Positions 1 through 9,371 are shown, numbered from the stretch's first letter. The stretch: DNA of 64,000 bases from CAYYJR01 sp964472305 (GCA_964472305.1 CAYYJR010000010.1:62001-126000); one strand, 5' to 3'. A program made the numbers and translations. Notes: a model not told the origin generated them from the sequence alone.

Positions 1-304
1 GATACGGTCCCTGATAGCTGCCTTTCTTCACCTTACCGTGCAGAATGCTCGCTGAAGCTGCCGTCAGATCGGTTAGGGTGATCGGGTAGCTCCGGGTGTC
101 CGTGTAATACTGTTCGATGGCATTGCGGAGCTGGTGGAGATTACCGTTCAGTTTGGCCTCTGGTGATACTTCAAAGGATCCAAAAAATACACGAACCATG
201 AACCCGATGAAGACCAGACATGGGGTGACGAGGACGATCTCTAACACAACCAGACGAGGATCGCGCACCGGTCCGGAGATGTGTTCACTGATTCGGGGAG
301 CCAT
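1..304 (-). CDS. Pilin/pseudopilin-like protein, 3' part beyond the window edge
   Basis: The frame is open from an ATG at 304 to the left edge. An AGAAGG ribosome site precedes this ATG; an earlier in-frame ATG at 340 has none. A single hydrophobic helix (about residues 15-42, containing VVLEIVLV) is followed by a stretch with the pattern LHQLRNAIEQYYTDTRSYP, as in the region after the helix of GspG-type pseudopilins. I infer a membrane-anchored, periplasm-facing pilin-like protein. The N-terminus lacks a clean GFTLIE prepilin cleavage site, so processing is uncertain. It lies downstream of tldD on the same strand, and a second pilin-like gene lies upstream of tldD. Confidence 0.55.
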   Translation of the reverse strand, partial: MAPRISEHISGPVRDPRLVVLEIVLVTPCLVFIGFMVRVFFGSFEVSPEAKLNGNLHQLRNAIEQYYTDTRSYPITLTDLTAASASILHGKVKKGSYQGPY

Positions 305-394
305 GGCAGCCTTCTGCTCGCAAAGCGAGCGCAGACTCATTATATCATGGTTTTGCACTGGCATGCGCCTTCTGCCGGCGCACTCTCCGGCTCG

Positions 395-1834
395 TTACTT
401 GATCCCTACCTTCACGTTGCGGAAGCGGGCGCGCGAGGCGCCGTGGCCGACGTGCATGACCTGCATGGGGTCGCCTTTGCCGCAGTTGAGCACGCCCCAC
501 AGGCGCCATTCGTCACGGTTGGCGACGGCGTCGCAACTGTTCCAGAACTCAGGAGTGATGCCCTGGTAGCTGGGGTTGCGCACCATGCGGGTGAGGATGC
601 CGTCCTCGATAAGCCAGCCGACCTCGGTGGAGAACTGGAAATTCAACCGTAGGTCGTCGATGCTCCAGCTTTTGGTGTCCTGCAGCAGGATGCCGCGGTC
701 GGTGTCGGCGATCATCTCATCCAGCGTCCACGAGCCGGGCTCCAGGTTGATGTTGGTCATGCGGATGAGCGGGGAGTGCTGCCAGCCGTCGGCGCGCATG
801 GCGCCCTGGCTGGTCAGACCGAGGCGCGGGGCGGTCTCGCGCGAGGTGAGGTAGCCGGTGAACATGCCTTCGGTGACGATCTCGGTGCGCTGGGCGGGCA
901 CGCCTTCGTCATCATAGGCGAAGGTGCCCAGCCCGGCGGGTACGGTGGCGTCGGCGACGATGTTCACCTGCTCGGACCCGTATGGCATGCCCACTTTATC
1001 GGGAGTCAGGAAGCTGCCGCCTGCCAGGCTGAGCTCGGTGCCGAAGACGCGGTCGAGTTCGATGGGGTGGCCGCAGCTCTCATGCACCTGCAGCGCGAGC
1101 TGGCTGCCGTCGAGGATGACCGTCATCTCCTCGGAAGGGCAGACGGGCGCGGTGAGCAGTTCCGCCGCCTCCTTGCCGATGGTGCGCGCGCCGGCGTCCA
1201 GGTCCATGATGTCGATCACTTCCCACCCGAGCTGCGCGTGATAGCCCTCCAGCGCGCTGGGGTAGGAACGCGTCTGCACCTCGCCATGGCCCACCGCGGT
1301 CGCCTGCAGCAATCCGCCGCACTCCAGCGTTTGCTGGTGGATATCTGATCCGTCACTGCTGGCGAAATATTTATCGGCGCGAAAGCTGTTCACCTGCGAT
1401 TCGGCAACCTTCACCTCCGGCGTCTTGCGGATGTGGCGGTCGAGATCGAGCAACAACTCGATTTTTTCCTCCAGCGGCACTGTGAAAGGGTCGATGCGGT
1501 AGCTGCTGGACCAGTCGGCGGTCACCGCCTCAACCGGGCTCATCGCGATGCGGCTAGGTGGGCTGACGGCGGCACCCGCACGGGCGATGCGCACCGCTTC
1601 ACGCGCGATGGCCGCCACGCCATCGGCGGTCAGGTCGTCGCCGGCGGCAAATCCCCACGCGCCGTGTACCATCACACGCACGCCGATGCCGCGGTCATCG
1701 CCGTGCACCACGCCGTCCACCTGCCCGTTCTTCACGCGCACGGATTCATGTTCGGCACTGACGATGCGCGCATCCGCGTATTCCGCGCCTTCGTTCAATG
1801 CCGTCTCGACCGCCGCCCGCACGATTTCCCGCAT
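395..1834 (-). CDS. tldD: TldD family metalloprotease
   Basis: This 479-residue protein has the normal TldD length. The zinc-binding HExxxH motif (HESCGH) is at residues 251-256, followed by PIELDR as in TldD orthologues. TldD forms a heterodimeric protease with TldE/PmbA that degrades unfolded peptides and matures some peptide natural products; the fold is known, but the partner is not in this window. TldD subunits carry the metal motif and TldE subunits do not, so this is the catalytic subunit. It starts 9 bp downstream of the secreted protein gene at 1844-2614, so the two are probably cotranscribed. The family call is firm; the substrate is unknown. Confidence 0.92.
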   Translation of the reverse strand: MREIVRAAVETALNEGAEYADARIVSAEHESVRVKNGQVDGVVHGDDRGIGVRVMVHGAWGFAAGDDLTADGVAAIAREAVRIARAGAAVSPPSRIAMSPVEAVTADWSSSYRIDPFTVPLEEKIELLLDLDRHIRKTPEVKVAESQVNSFRADKYFASSDGSDIHQQTLECGGLLQATAVGHGEVQTRSYPSALEGYHAQLGWEVIDIMDLDAGARTIGKEAAELLTAPVCPSEEMTVILDGSQLALQVHESCGHPIELDRVFGTELSLAGGSFLTPDKVGMPYGSEQVNIVADATVPAGLGTFAYDDEGVPAQRTEIVTEGMFTGYLTSRETAPRLGLTSQGAMRADGWQHSPLIRMTNINLEPGSWTLDEMIADTDRGILLQDTKSWSIDDLRLNFQFSTEVGWLIEDGILTRMVRNPSYQGITPEFWNSCDAVANRDEWRLWGVLNCGKGDPMQVMHVGHGASRARFRNVKVGIK

Positions 1835-1843
1835 GGCATCCTC

Positions 1844-2614
1844 CTATCCCGCCGGTATCACCAGCCGTTCCTTGTTATTGTCCCACCAGAGCAGCATGGA
1901 TTTGGCGCGCGCATCGGGTGGGGACGCGTTGCGACCGCCGTAATTGGCCAGCTCCGAAAACAACGGCAGCAGATCGTAATCCTTTGCCTGCAGCTTTTCC
2001 ACGATGAGCGGCAGTAGATCCAGCCCCATGTTTTTCAGGTCGGTATAGACCTGCATCAACTCCGTCCGCTTTTGCTCCTTCTTCGTCACCACCATCTTCT
2101 GTGTGTCGTCATAGCTGATGGTGATGCTGTCGTAGGTCATCAACAGGTCGCCTTTCGCCTTCAATTCTTTCCAACGCGTGTATACCCGCTCGAACTCCGC
2201 GCGCGTGTTGGCGCGGTCGATTGTCCACCATTGCGTGAACAGCGCCACGCGCGCGGCGGGATCGAAATATTTGCCTTCCGGCCATGCCTTGCGCGGGAAC
2301 ACCTTCCCCGTCACCCGCGACAGCGCTTCCGCCAGCGCGGCGCCTTCGCGCGGCGTGGTCGCCTGTTTCATGCGCATGGCGAACTGCGGCGCCGCCAGCG
2401 GTCCGAGCTCGACCAGGTTGTCGAACTCCGCGCCCACTGTCAACAGACCCGTCTCGCCCCGCATGGCGCACCAGGCCTGCCATTGCGCGAAGCACTGGTC
2501 AAAGCGTGTGGCCAGGTCAAGCACGCCGGTGGATTGCTCGCTCGCGGCGAACGCCAGCACGCCGGCGCACCACCATAATGAGCATAACAGTATCTGTCGC
2601 ATGCGAATGTTCAT
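1844..2614 (-). CDS. Secreted protein of unknown function
   Basis: The 256-residue product begins with a signal peptide: arginine-containing start, a hydrophobic stretch LLCSLWWCAGVLAFAA, then a likely AFA-A cleavage near residue 23. The mature part is mostly helical and charged, with no domain I recognise. It lies 9 bp upstream of tldD and 39 bp downstream of a pilin-like gene on the same strand, suggesting one transcription unit. A periplasmic role is inferred only from the signal peptide. Confidence 0.75.
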   Translation of the reverse strand: MNIRMRQILLCSLWWCAGVLAFAASEQSTGVLDLATRFDQCFAQWQAWCAMRGETGLLTVGAEFDNLVELGPLAAPQFAMRMKQATTPREGAALAEALSRVTGKVFPRKAWPEGKYFDPAARVALFTQWWTIDRANTRAEFERVYTRWKELKAKGDLLMTYDSITISYDDTQKMVVTKKEQKRTELMQVYTDLKNMGLDLLPLIVEKLQAKDYDLLPLFSELANYGGRNASPPDARAKSMLLWWDNNKERLVIPAG

Positions 2615-2653
2615 CTCGTCCTCCCCTGACAGCTCATTTCGTGATACGGATTC

Positions 2654-3136
2654 TTATGGTGCCTTCCCGGGTGGGCGCGCAGTCGGCCGGCGCGTCGCCG
2701 GGTGGATATTCACCCTCAACTTCATATCGTGCAGCAGCGCCACCGTTCCCTGGCCGTGCTTGTCGCAGGTGATGAGCGGCGCGGTGGCGGATGATTCGCC
2801 GGGGGTATAACGATAGCGGTGTGCCTGTCCCTTGCCTTCCAGTGGACAATGCAGCCGCTGCGCGGTGTCGAGGTAGCGCGGCAGCAATTGCTCCAGCCGC
2901 GCGGGCAATTCACCGTGATCACGCCGGTAGCTGTTGAGCGCGCTGCGCAGATACAGCAAATTGCGCTGGCACTGCTCGTACGATGCGCGGTCCCAACTCG
3001 CATCGCGGCGTTCCTGCAGTGCGAGGATACCGAGCACCAGGAAGACCAGCAGAATACCGACCATCGCCGCCGCGCCGCATCCGCAGCCCAGCAGCGACCA
3101 GAGCGAACAACCCTTTCGTGAACGAGGCGTCGTCAT
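2654..3136 (-). CDS. Membrane-anchored pseudopilin-like protein
   Basis: The 160-residue protein has one N-terminal membrane helix (about residues 22-41, rich in V, L and I). A segment after it reads LLYLRSALNSYRRDHGELP and continues RLEQLLPRYLD. This is the helix plus 'YP..L..L' pattern found in GspG-type pseudopilins. The C-terminal half has two cysteines (HCP and TCD) that could form a disulfide. There is no canonical prepilin peptidase site, so it may be a non-processed relative. It is the first gene of a minus-strand run ending in tldD and the other pilin-like gene at the window edge. Confidence 0.6.
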   Translation of the reverse strand: MTTPRSRKGCSLWSLLGCGCGAAAMVGILLVFLVLGILALQERRDASWDRASYEQCQRNLLYLRSALNSYRRDHGELPARLEQLLPRYLDTAQRLHCPLEGKGQAHRYRYTPGESSATAPLITCDKHGQGTVALLHDMKLRVNIHPATRRPTARPPGKAP

Positions 3137-3334
3137 GCAGCCATCCCCCGGCCTACCGACGATACCTTATTCTTCGGCATGGCCTCTCACGATTATACCC
3201 CTGCCCATCGCGACAGGCAATCAAGGTCGGCGCACAGTTGCCATCCAGGCGAACGTCGAGTGCCCTCCCGTTGTCGCTCCCCGCTATTTGTGTTAGTCTT
3301 ATGGCGGTATTTCAGCGATACACGAGATGGTGAG

Positions 3335-4612
3335 ATGAGCAACGACGCAATGCAATCCGAGATCGAGCAACAGGTGGTGGAACAGTGCGGGCGCGCGAAG
3401 ACGGCGGCTCGGCGGCTGGCCTATCTCTCGACGCGGGTGAAAAACACCGCATTGGAAGCGATGGCGCACGCGCTGGTGGAGCGCCAGCAGTTTATCCTGG
3501 AGGCGAACAGCCACGACATCAAAGCCGCCAAGGAGCGCGAGATGCCGGACGCGATGCAGGACCGCCTGCTGCTGACCGGCAGCCGCATCACCGCCATGGC
3601 CAACGACCTGCGCGCGGTGGCGGCGCTGCCCGATCCCATCGGCGAAGTCATCGACGGGTGGAAGCGCCCGAACGGGCTGGAGATTCGCCGGGTGCGCGTG
3701 CCGTTGGGGGTCATCGGCATTATTTACGAGTCACGTCCCAACGTCACCGTGGATGCCGCCGCGCTGTGCCTGAAGTCTGGTAACGCGGTGGTGCTGCGTG
3801 GCGGGTCGGAGGCGATTCACTCCAACATCGCGCTGGCGCGGGTGATCTCGCAGGCCGCCACAGACGCTGGGGTGCCGGCGGGCGTCATCGAGATGATCGA
3901 ATCCACCGACCGCGCCGCCGCGCAGCAACTGATGCGCATGAACGGCGTGGTGGACGTACTAATCCCCCGCGGCGGCGCCGGGTTGATTCAGACGGTGGTG
4001 CGCAATGCGACCGTGCCGACCATTGAGACGGGCGTGGGCAATTGCCACGTCTACGTGGACGCCGACGCTAACCTCGACATGGCGGAAAAGCTGACGATCA
4101 ACTCCAAATGCCAGCGCCCGTCGGTGTGCAACGCCGCGGAGACGCTGTTAATACATCAGGACATTGCCGGCGCCTTCCTGCCGCGAGTGGGCAAGGCGTT
4201 GCAGGAGCGCGGAGTGGAGTTGCGCGGCGACGACCGCACGCGCGCGCTGCTGGCGGGTGTCACGCCGGCCACCGAAGACGATTACTACGCCGAATTCCTC
4301 GCCCTGGTCATGGCGGTGAAAGTCGTGGAGAGCCTGGACGAAGCGATGGACCACATCGCGAAATATGGCTCCGGGCACACCGAGTTGATCGTGACCAACG
4401 ATTTTGCCGCCGCGCATCGTTTTGTGAACGAGGTAGACGCCTCCACCGTGAACGTGAACGCCTCCACGCGCTTCACCGACGGCGGACAGTTCGGCCTGGG
4501 CGCGGAGATCGGCATCTCCACGCAAAAATTGCACGCCCGCGGACCAATGGGATTGCGCGAGCTGACCAGCACCAAGTTCATCGTCATCGGCGAAGGCCAG
4601 ATGCGCGAATAA
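3335..4612 (+). CDS. proA: Gamma-glutamyl phosphate reductase
   Basis: ProA reduces L-glutamyl-5-phosphate with NADPH to glutamate semialdehyde, the second step of proline synthesis. The 425-residue product matches the family length and shows its signatures: the NAD(P)-fold segment IGIIYESRPNVTVDAAALC and the catalytic cysteine in SKCQRPSVCNAAETLL (Cys265). The frame is open upstream to 3179, but homology begins just after the ATG at 3335, and the extra sequence is not ProA-like. The kinase ProB is not adjacent. A PII-like gene follows after 16 bp. Confidence 0.95.
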   Translation: MSNDAMQSEIEQQVVEQCGRAKTAARRLAYLSTRVKNTALEAMAHALVERQQFILEANSHDIKAAKEREMPDAMQDRLLLTGSRITAMANDLRAVAALPDPIGEVIDGWKRPNGLEIRRVRVPLGVIGIIYESRPNVTVDAAALCLKSGNAVVLRGGSEAIHSNIALARVISQAATDAGVPAGVIEMIESTDRAAAQQLMRMNGVVDVLIPRGGAGLIQTVVRNATVPTIETGVGNCHVYVDADANLDMAEKLTINSKCQRPSVCNAAETLLIHQDIAGAFLPRVGKALQERGVELRGDDRTRALLAGVTPATEDDYYAEFLALVMAVKVVESLDEAMDHIAKYGSGHTELIVTNDFAAAHRFVNEVDASTVNVNASTRFTDGGQFGLGAEIGISTQKLHARGPMGLRELTSTKFIVIGEGQMRE

Positions 4613-4628
4613 AGGGAGGACCACCACC

Positions 4629-4988
4629 ATGACGGACGCACAATACCACACGCCCCTCCCGCAGACCGCCGGCTTTCCTGAGTCCGCGAACGGGACCGCG
4701 ATGTGCGCGCTCACGCTCATCTATCACGAGGATTTTGAGCCGGCGATCAACGGCATCCTGCAGCGGGCGATGTCCATCGTGCGCTACACCAAACTCCGCG
4801 ACGTGGTGGGCGCCCGTGCCGATACCCTGGATAACGCCGACATCGCCCAGGTGGGCAGCCGCCACATGATCGTCATCCTCGCCGAGCGCGAGATCATCAA
4901 TACGCTGCTGATCCAGTTGCGCGAATTGCGCCAGAAAAAAGGCACCGGCCTGCGCGGCTTCGTGACGCCGGTCGAAGAAGTCATCTAA
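4629..4988 (+). CDS. Small PII/CutA-like protein, unknown function
   Basis: This 119-residue soluble protein follows a strong GGGAGG ribosome site and lies between proA and crcB, 9 bp from crcB. Its layout (strand ALTLIYH, helix FEPAINGILQ, strand with RDVVG, strand HMIVILAE, helix INTLLIQLRELR, final strand GLRGFVTPVEEV) resembles the ferredoxin-like fold of PII signalling and DUF3240-type proteins. The T-loop and B-loop signatures of true GlnB are absent, so I do not call it GlnB. Its position suggests a role linked to CrcB or DUF190, but this is inference. Confidence 0.6.
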   Translation: MTDAQYHTPLPQTAGFPESANGTAMCALTLIYHEDFEPAINGILQRAMSIVRYTKLRDVVGARADTLDNADIAQVGSRHMIVILAEREIINTLLIQLRELRQKKGTGLRGFVTPVEEVI

Positions 4989-4997
4989 CACTGCATT

Positions 4998-5384
4998 ATG
5001 AAACCTTACCTGCCACTCCTCCTCATTGCCACTGGCGGCGCGCTGGGCGCGCTGGCCCGCTACGGACTGGGCGGACTGGCCCAGGGAGACCGTACCGGAT
5101 TTCCGTATGGCACGCTGCTCGTCAACCTGCTTGGTTGCCTGATCATCGGCTTTCTCGGCTACTGGACGGAAGTCGGCATTGCCCGACCCGAGTTGCGGCT
5201 GGCACTCGGCATCGGCTTTCTCGGCGCATTCACCACCTTTTCCACCTTCAGCCTGGAGACGCTGAACTTGTATCTGAAGCACAGCCCGCTCACCGCGCTG
5301 CTTTACGTCACGCTCTCGTTGTTCGGTTGCCTGGTGATGGCGACCACCGGCTACCTGACCGCGCGGATCATCTGGCGCCCGTAA
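4998..5384 (+). CDS. crcB: Fluoride-specific ion channel CrcB/Fluc
   Basis: Fluc channels export fluoride through the inner membrane as antiparallel dimers. The 128-residue protein has four hydrophobic segments and all family signatures: GGALGALARYGLG at the N-terminus, GTLLVNLLGCLIIGFLG in the second helix, and GFLGAFTTFSTFSLET containing the phenylalanine-track and central sodium-site region. No strong ribosome site precedes the ATG, so translation may be coupled to the gene 9 bp upstream. The DUF190 gene that often accompanies crcB follows at 5509. I saw no fluoride riboswitch in the flanks. Confidence 0.95.
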   Translation: MKPYLPLLLIATGGALGALARYGLGGLAQGDRTGFPYGTLLVNLLGCLIIGFLGYWTEVGIARPELRLALGIGFLGAFTTFSTFSLETLNLYLKHSPLTALLYVTLSLFGCLVMATTGYLTARIIWRP

Positions 5385-5508
5385 GGGAACAGGCGCATGA
5401 AGCATGGTGCACGGTGAGTCGTGAGTGTACTAGTGCCTTGCCTTTTCTACTCGCAGAGTCAATGCGTCATGGCCCAACGCCGTTTATCATGCCCAAAAGG
5501 GGGATCAC

Positions 5509-5853
5509 ATGCCCTTTTCCACATCGCGCAATGGTCAATTGCTCCGCATCTTCGTGGGCGATTCCGACCGCTGGCATGGACGACCGCTGCATGAGGCTAT
5601 CGTGGAAGCAGCGCAGGTGTACGGGCTGGCGGGGGCAACGGTGCTGCACGGCATTATGGGTTTCGGCGCCCATTCGCGCCTGCACACCGCCAGCATCCTT
5701 CGCCTTTCCGCTGACCTGCCCGTGGTCATCGAAATCGTCGATCTGCCTGACCGCATTCAGGCTTTCCTGCCCGTGGTGGAGGAGATGGTCCAGGAAGGGA
5801 TGGTCACCCTGGAGGCAGCGGAAGTTCTGCTTTATCGCAAGCGGGAGTCGTAA
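5509..5853 (+). CDS. DUF190 family PII-like protein
   Basis: The 114-residue product has the DUF190 pattern: LLRIFVGDSDRWHGRPLHEA, then GLAGATVLHGIMGFGAHS, then LPVVIEIVDLPDRI. DUF190 proteins have a PII-like fold and are often encoded beside crcB, so a role in fluoride tolerance or channel control is likely but unproven. A clear AGGGGGA ribosome site precedes the start. The 124 bp between crcB and this gene hold no recognised element. Confidence 0.88.
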   Translation: MPFSTSRNGQLLRIFVGDSDRWHGRPLHEAIVEAAQVYGLAGATVLHGIMGFGAHSRLHTASILRLSADLPVVIEIVDLPDRIQAFLPVVEEMVQEGMVTLEAAEVLLYRKRES

Positions 5854-6176
5854 ACCGCCGGCTGCCACGCACACCGGGATGCGCGGCTCGCTCTCGTCTT
5901 CCCTTGCCATCGTGCGGACCGAGCAGTCCGAGATGCGCGACGACCATGTGCAAGCCCGATGGCAGAGCAGGCCCACCCATCTAACAGCGATTTGTTCTGC
6001 CGTGCGGCGAAACGCATGAAAATCAGTACGAACAGGAGTGTGATCCCGCCCCCGGTCGCCGTGCTCTGTACGTATTCGCGCGCGGCTGGTAGTATAAAGA
6101 CAAATGTTACCGTTATGCTGAACGCGAGCCGGCGCCGGTCAATGCCGGGGATGCGTTCTCGGGAGGGTGGTCTGCC
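5854..6176. other. Intergenic stretch, possible decayed membrane ORF
   Basis: No convincing gene lies between DUF190 and rex. On the minus strand an open frame spans roughly 6165 to 5832. It contains two hydrophobic segments (LAFSITVTFVFILPAA and GITLLFVLIFMRF) but has no start codon before the first one, and its downstream part is low-complexity arginine and alanine. It may be the remnant of a small membrane protein or chance. The rex promoter should also lie here, but I see no obvious one. Confidence 0.3.
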
Positions 6177-6860
6177 GTGTCAACGAGTATCTCCGGCGCC
6201 AGCCTGCGCCGCCTGCCGCAATATATGAAATTGCTGGTCCGGTTAGTAGACGAGGGACAACGCTATGTGACCAGCGCGGAGTTGGCGCGGCAATTGAAGC
6301 TCGATGAAACGCTGGTGCGCAAGGACCTGTCCATCACCGGGTTCACCGGCAAACCGCGCATGGGATTCGACGGATTGGCGCTGTTGGGGCATCTGGAGGG
6401 ATTCCTCGGGTTGCACCGAGCCAACGACGCTTTCATCATCGGCGCGGGACACCTGGGCCAGGCGCTGGCTTCGTATCCCGGATTCGAAAAATACGGGCTG
6501 CGCATCGTCGCCACCTTCGATACCGATCCGGCTAAGATCGGCGCCACCGCCAACGGGCTGGAAATTCAACCATTGTGGAAGGCGCCGGCGCTGGCGCGGT
6601 TGCTGGATGTGCGCATTGCCATCCTCACCGTGCCCCCGCACGTGGCGCAGGCGGTGGCGGATCTGCTTGCTGACGCGGGCATCATGGCGTTCTGGAACTT
6701 CTCCGGCCATCCGCTGAATATGCCGGCGCCGATCATCGTGCATAACGAGGACTTGGCGGAGTCGCTGGCCGTGCTCTCGCACCGCCTGGCGAAATATTTC
6801 CAGGAGCAGGCCCTTGCCGCCGCTGACGCGCCGGAGGCCATCCGTCACGCCGCTCCCTGA
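6177..6860 (+). CDS. rex: Redox-sensing transcriptional repressor Rex
   Basis: Rex binds DNA when NAD+ is high and releases it on binding NADH, controlling fermentative and respiratory genes. The 227-residue protein has the N-terminal winged helix (LPQYMKLLVRLVDEGQRYVTSAELA, with VRKDLS as the recognition region) and a C-terminal Rossmann fold with GAGHLGQAL. A domain-swapped C-terminal helix (RLAKYFQEQ) completes the family pattern. The start is a GTG preceded by GGGAGGG. A separate surface-glycan gene follows. Confidence 0.92.
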   Translation: MSTSISGASLRRLPQYMKLLVRLVDEGQRYVTSAELARQLKLDETLVRKDLSITGFTGKPRMGFDGLALLGHLEGFLGLHRANDAFIIGAGHLGQALASYPGFEKYGLRIVATFDTDPAKIGATANGLEIQPLWKAPALARLLDVRIAILTVPPHVAQAVADLLADAGIMAFWNFSGHPLNMPAPIIVHNEDLAESLAVLSHRLAKYFQEQALAAADAPEAIRHAAP

Positions 6861-6964
6861 TCAACAGTTCCTGCGGTCTTCGGGGATGAAATGCCGTCGC
6901 CGGGGGAATGATACGAGGTGGGTTCCTCGCTGACAGGAGAATTCCTACCACGCACCGAACGGAT

Positions 6965-9370
6965 ATGTCTATGCCATCATCAGTTGAGAAAGATGCCGGA
7001 GTGTCGACAGCCGAGAGCGCCGTCGCGCCGATGCCGACGGCTATACAGCGCCTGGGACGCAACGTTGTCTATTTCATGTTCATCCTCGGTCCGCTGGCGG
7101 TCTTTCCGCCGGGGGTGCTTCTCTACAATTCCCTGGATACCCCGCGCCGCCTGGTGCTGTTTCTCGGCGCCGGTCTATTGCTTGCGCTCATCGTGAAGAG
7201 CTGGGCTGCGCGCCGGCGCATCGCGCTGCGCTGGCACGCGCTCGATAAATTCGTGCTGTGCTTTCTCCTCGGCACCGTCCTCAGCGGCCTGGCCAGTTCC
7301 TACCCGCGCGTTTCCTTCTTCGGCCCGTTGTGGTCGCAGGATGGGCTGGTGCTGGAGCTGATCGGCATCATCCTGTATTTCGGCATCAAGGAGTTCATCC
7401 GCACGCGGGCGGAGGTCGAAGAAGCCATTCTCGTCATCGTCAGCACCGGTGCGCTGGTGGCACTGGTCGGGCTGTTCGACTACGCGGTGGGCGCACATTA
7501 CCGTGCCGCACATCTCGATCCGAAGTCGTATCCGTTCTTCAACACCAACTTTGCCGGCTTGCGCGTGGTGGGCACGCTGGGCAACTCGATGTTTACCGGC
7601 ACGTATTTCGCACTGCTGGTGCCCCTGGGCATCGGCGCCGCCGCCGTCACCGCCTATGCCGGGCGCCGGGTGCTGTTGCTGGCGGAATTGGCGTGCATCG
7701 CGCCGGCACTGTTGCTGACAATGGCGCGAGCGGCGTGGGTGGGCACCGCGTTGTCGCTCATCATCATAGGCGTGCTGGTGATCGTCCGGTTCCGCAAGAC
7801 GGATGCAGCCCTGGCACGCCGGGTGTTGCTGGCCGGCGTCATCACCGTGTGCGTCATGCTCGGGGTAGCCACCCTTCACCCCGCGGTGCGTGCCCGTATG
7901 CGCAGCATGGTGAACATGGACGACTACACCATGCAAACGCGCAAAGTGTATATGCAGGCGGCGTTGAATATCTTCCGCGACCGGCCCATTCAAGGCGCCG
8001 GACCAGGATGCTTGCGCATCATCTTTCCCAGCTATCGCCCCTATAGCATGGTGGTTGAATCGAATCTGCCGCTCAACCGCGGCTACAGCACCGCGCTGCC
8101 GCATAACCTGTTCCTGCAAACCGCCGCTGAATACGGCTTGTTGGGACTGGTCCCCTTCGTATTGCTGTTGATTATGCTGTTGTACTCAGGCATGCGGTTG
8201 CAGCGCGGCACACCCGAACAGGCATGGACCGCCATCGGCCTATTCGGCCTGCTCACAACCTATCTGATCACGAACCAATTCGCATTCGATAATGCCATTA
8301 CGCTGGCCATGTTCTGGGCGGGAGCCGGCTTGCTGATGAGCCTGGGGGCGCGGGACTATCCGCTGCCCGCGCGCTACGGCGGGTATGCCCAACCGCTGAC
8401 CCGTTCTCGCGTCTCAACGCTGAACGCCATCAGCCTGTTGCTGGGCACCATCATGTCGCTGCTATTTCTGATGCAATTCCTGGGCGCCTTTTTCACGCAA
8501 CAGGGGATGACGACGCTGCAACAAGCGAGCAGCAAGGTCGGCACGGATCAGGAACGCGCCTACAATCTCACCAGCGCCGGCATCGAGCAAATCAAAGCCG
8601 GTCTGCTCTTCACCCCGATTCAGGACGTGATCTGTTACCAGATGCTGTTGTTGGCTTACAAGCAACAATTGGAGTTGACCGCCGATGAGGTGCACCGGCA
8701 CCGGAGTTATGAATTGATGGTCAGCAACGGCCTGCAGGGGTTGAAACTGCTGAACCGCGATCCGATCATCCAGCGCTATCTGGCGATGGAATTCATGAAC
8801 TGGGGTGAATACGGTAAATCGGAAGCTTTGTTCACGCAGTTGCTGACCTTCGAGCCGCGCAGCGCTGAACTGCATATCATGCACGCCGAATTGCTGGAAC
8901 GGCAAGACCTGCTGCCCGAAGCGGTGAACGAAGCGCTAAACGCCATCGACCTTGATGCCACCTTCTACGATGCGTATGCGCGGTTGGGGCATTTGCAGTT
9001 CAAATTGGCAAATGCAGGCGATCCTCAACGGGATCAACTCATGGCCGGCGCGCGGAACAACTTCGCCACGGTTATCGCGCATGGGTTGATGTTGAATCCC
9101 AATAACTGGTTGGATTACATCACGACGCTGCTGGTGGCGGATGAGAAGGACCAGGCGGTAACCGAGGCGCAACAATTACTGCGGCACTTACAAGGGACGG
9201 AAAGCGAACAGCCGGTGCTCAATGAACTCGTCCTGCGTGTCGAGGCCATCTGCGGGAAAGATACGCCCACCGCTAGGCAACTGCTGCAGGCAATGCGCTC
9301 CGTCCAGACACCCGCGCCCGCCACGCTGCCGGCATTGCCCGCCGTGAATCCATTCCCCGGCGCGCGTTAA
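6965..9370 (+). CDS. O-antigen-ligase-like membrane protein with C-terminal TPRs
   Basis: This roughly 800-residue protein has about a dozen membrane helices in its first 500 residues. It carries the Wzy/WaaL-type family signatures: the RAAWVG motif after a helix, a periplasmic loop, and LPHNLFLQTAAEYGLLGL. Such enzymes join lipid-linked glycans to acceptors or polymerise them. The last ~300 residues contain helical repeats (for example EALFTQLLTFEPRSAELHIM) typical of TPRs, probably periplasmic. The frame is open to an ATG at 6908; I prefer the ATG at 6965, but neither has a good ribosome site. The real substrate is unknown. The minus-strand glycan genes near 13-17 kb may belong to the same pathway. 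Confidence 0.82.
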   Translation: MSMPSSVEKDAGVSTAESAVAPMPTAIQRLGRNVVYFMFILGPLAVFPPGVLLYNSLDTPRRLVLFLGAGLLLALIVKSWAARRRIALRWHALDKFVLCFLLGTVLSGLASSYPRVSFFGPLWSQDGLVLELIGIILYFGIKEFIRTRAEVEEAILVIVSTGALVALVGLFDYAVGAHYRAAHLDPKSYPFFNTNFAGLRVVGTLGNSMFTGTYFALLVPLGIGAAAVTAYAGRRVLLLAELACIAPALLLTMARAAWVGTALSLIIIGVLVIVRFRKTDAALARRVLLAGVITVCVMLGVATLHPAVRARMRSMVNMDDYTMQTRKVYMQAALNIFRDRPIQGAGPGCLRIIFPSYRPYSMVVESNLPLNRGYSTALPHNLFLQTAAEYGLLGLVPFVLLLIMLLYSGMRLQRGTPEQAWTAIGLFGLLTTYLITNQFAFDNAITLAMFWAGAGLLMSLGARDYPLPARYGGYAQPLTRSRVSTLNAISLLLGTIMSLLFLMQFLGAFFTQQGMTTLQQASSKVGTDQERAYNLTSAGIEQIKAGLLFTPIQDVICYQMLLLAYKQQLELTADEVHRHRSYELMVSNGLQGLKLLNRDPIIQRYLAMEFMNWGEYGKSEALFTQLLTFEPRSAELHIMHAELLERQDLLPEAVNEALNAIDLDATFYDAYARLGHLQFKLANAGDPQRDQLMAGARNNFATVIAHGLMLNPNNWLDYITTLLVADEKDQAVTEAQQLLRHLQGTESEQPVLNELVLRVEAICGKDTPTARQLLQAMRSVQTPAPATLPALPAVNPFPGAR

Positions 9371-9371
9371 G

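Noticed and set aside
4988..5508. Possible fluoride riboswitch near crcB
   Set aside because: The conserved GGNGATGG...CGCC core could not be found in the flanks of crcB or before the upstream gene.
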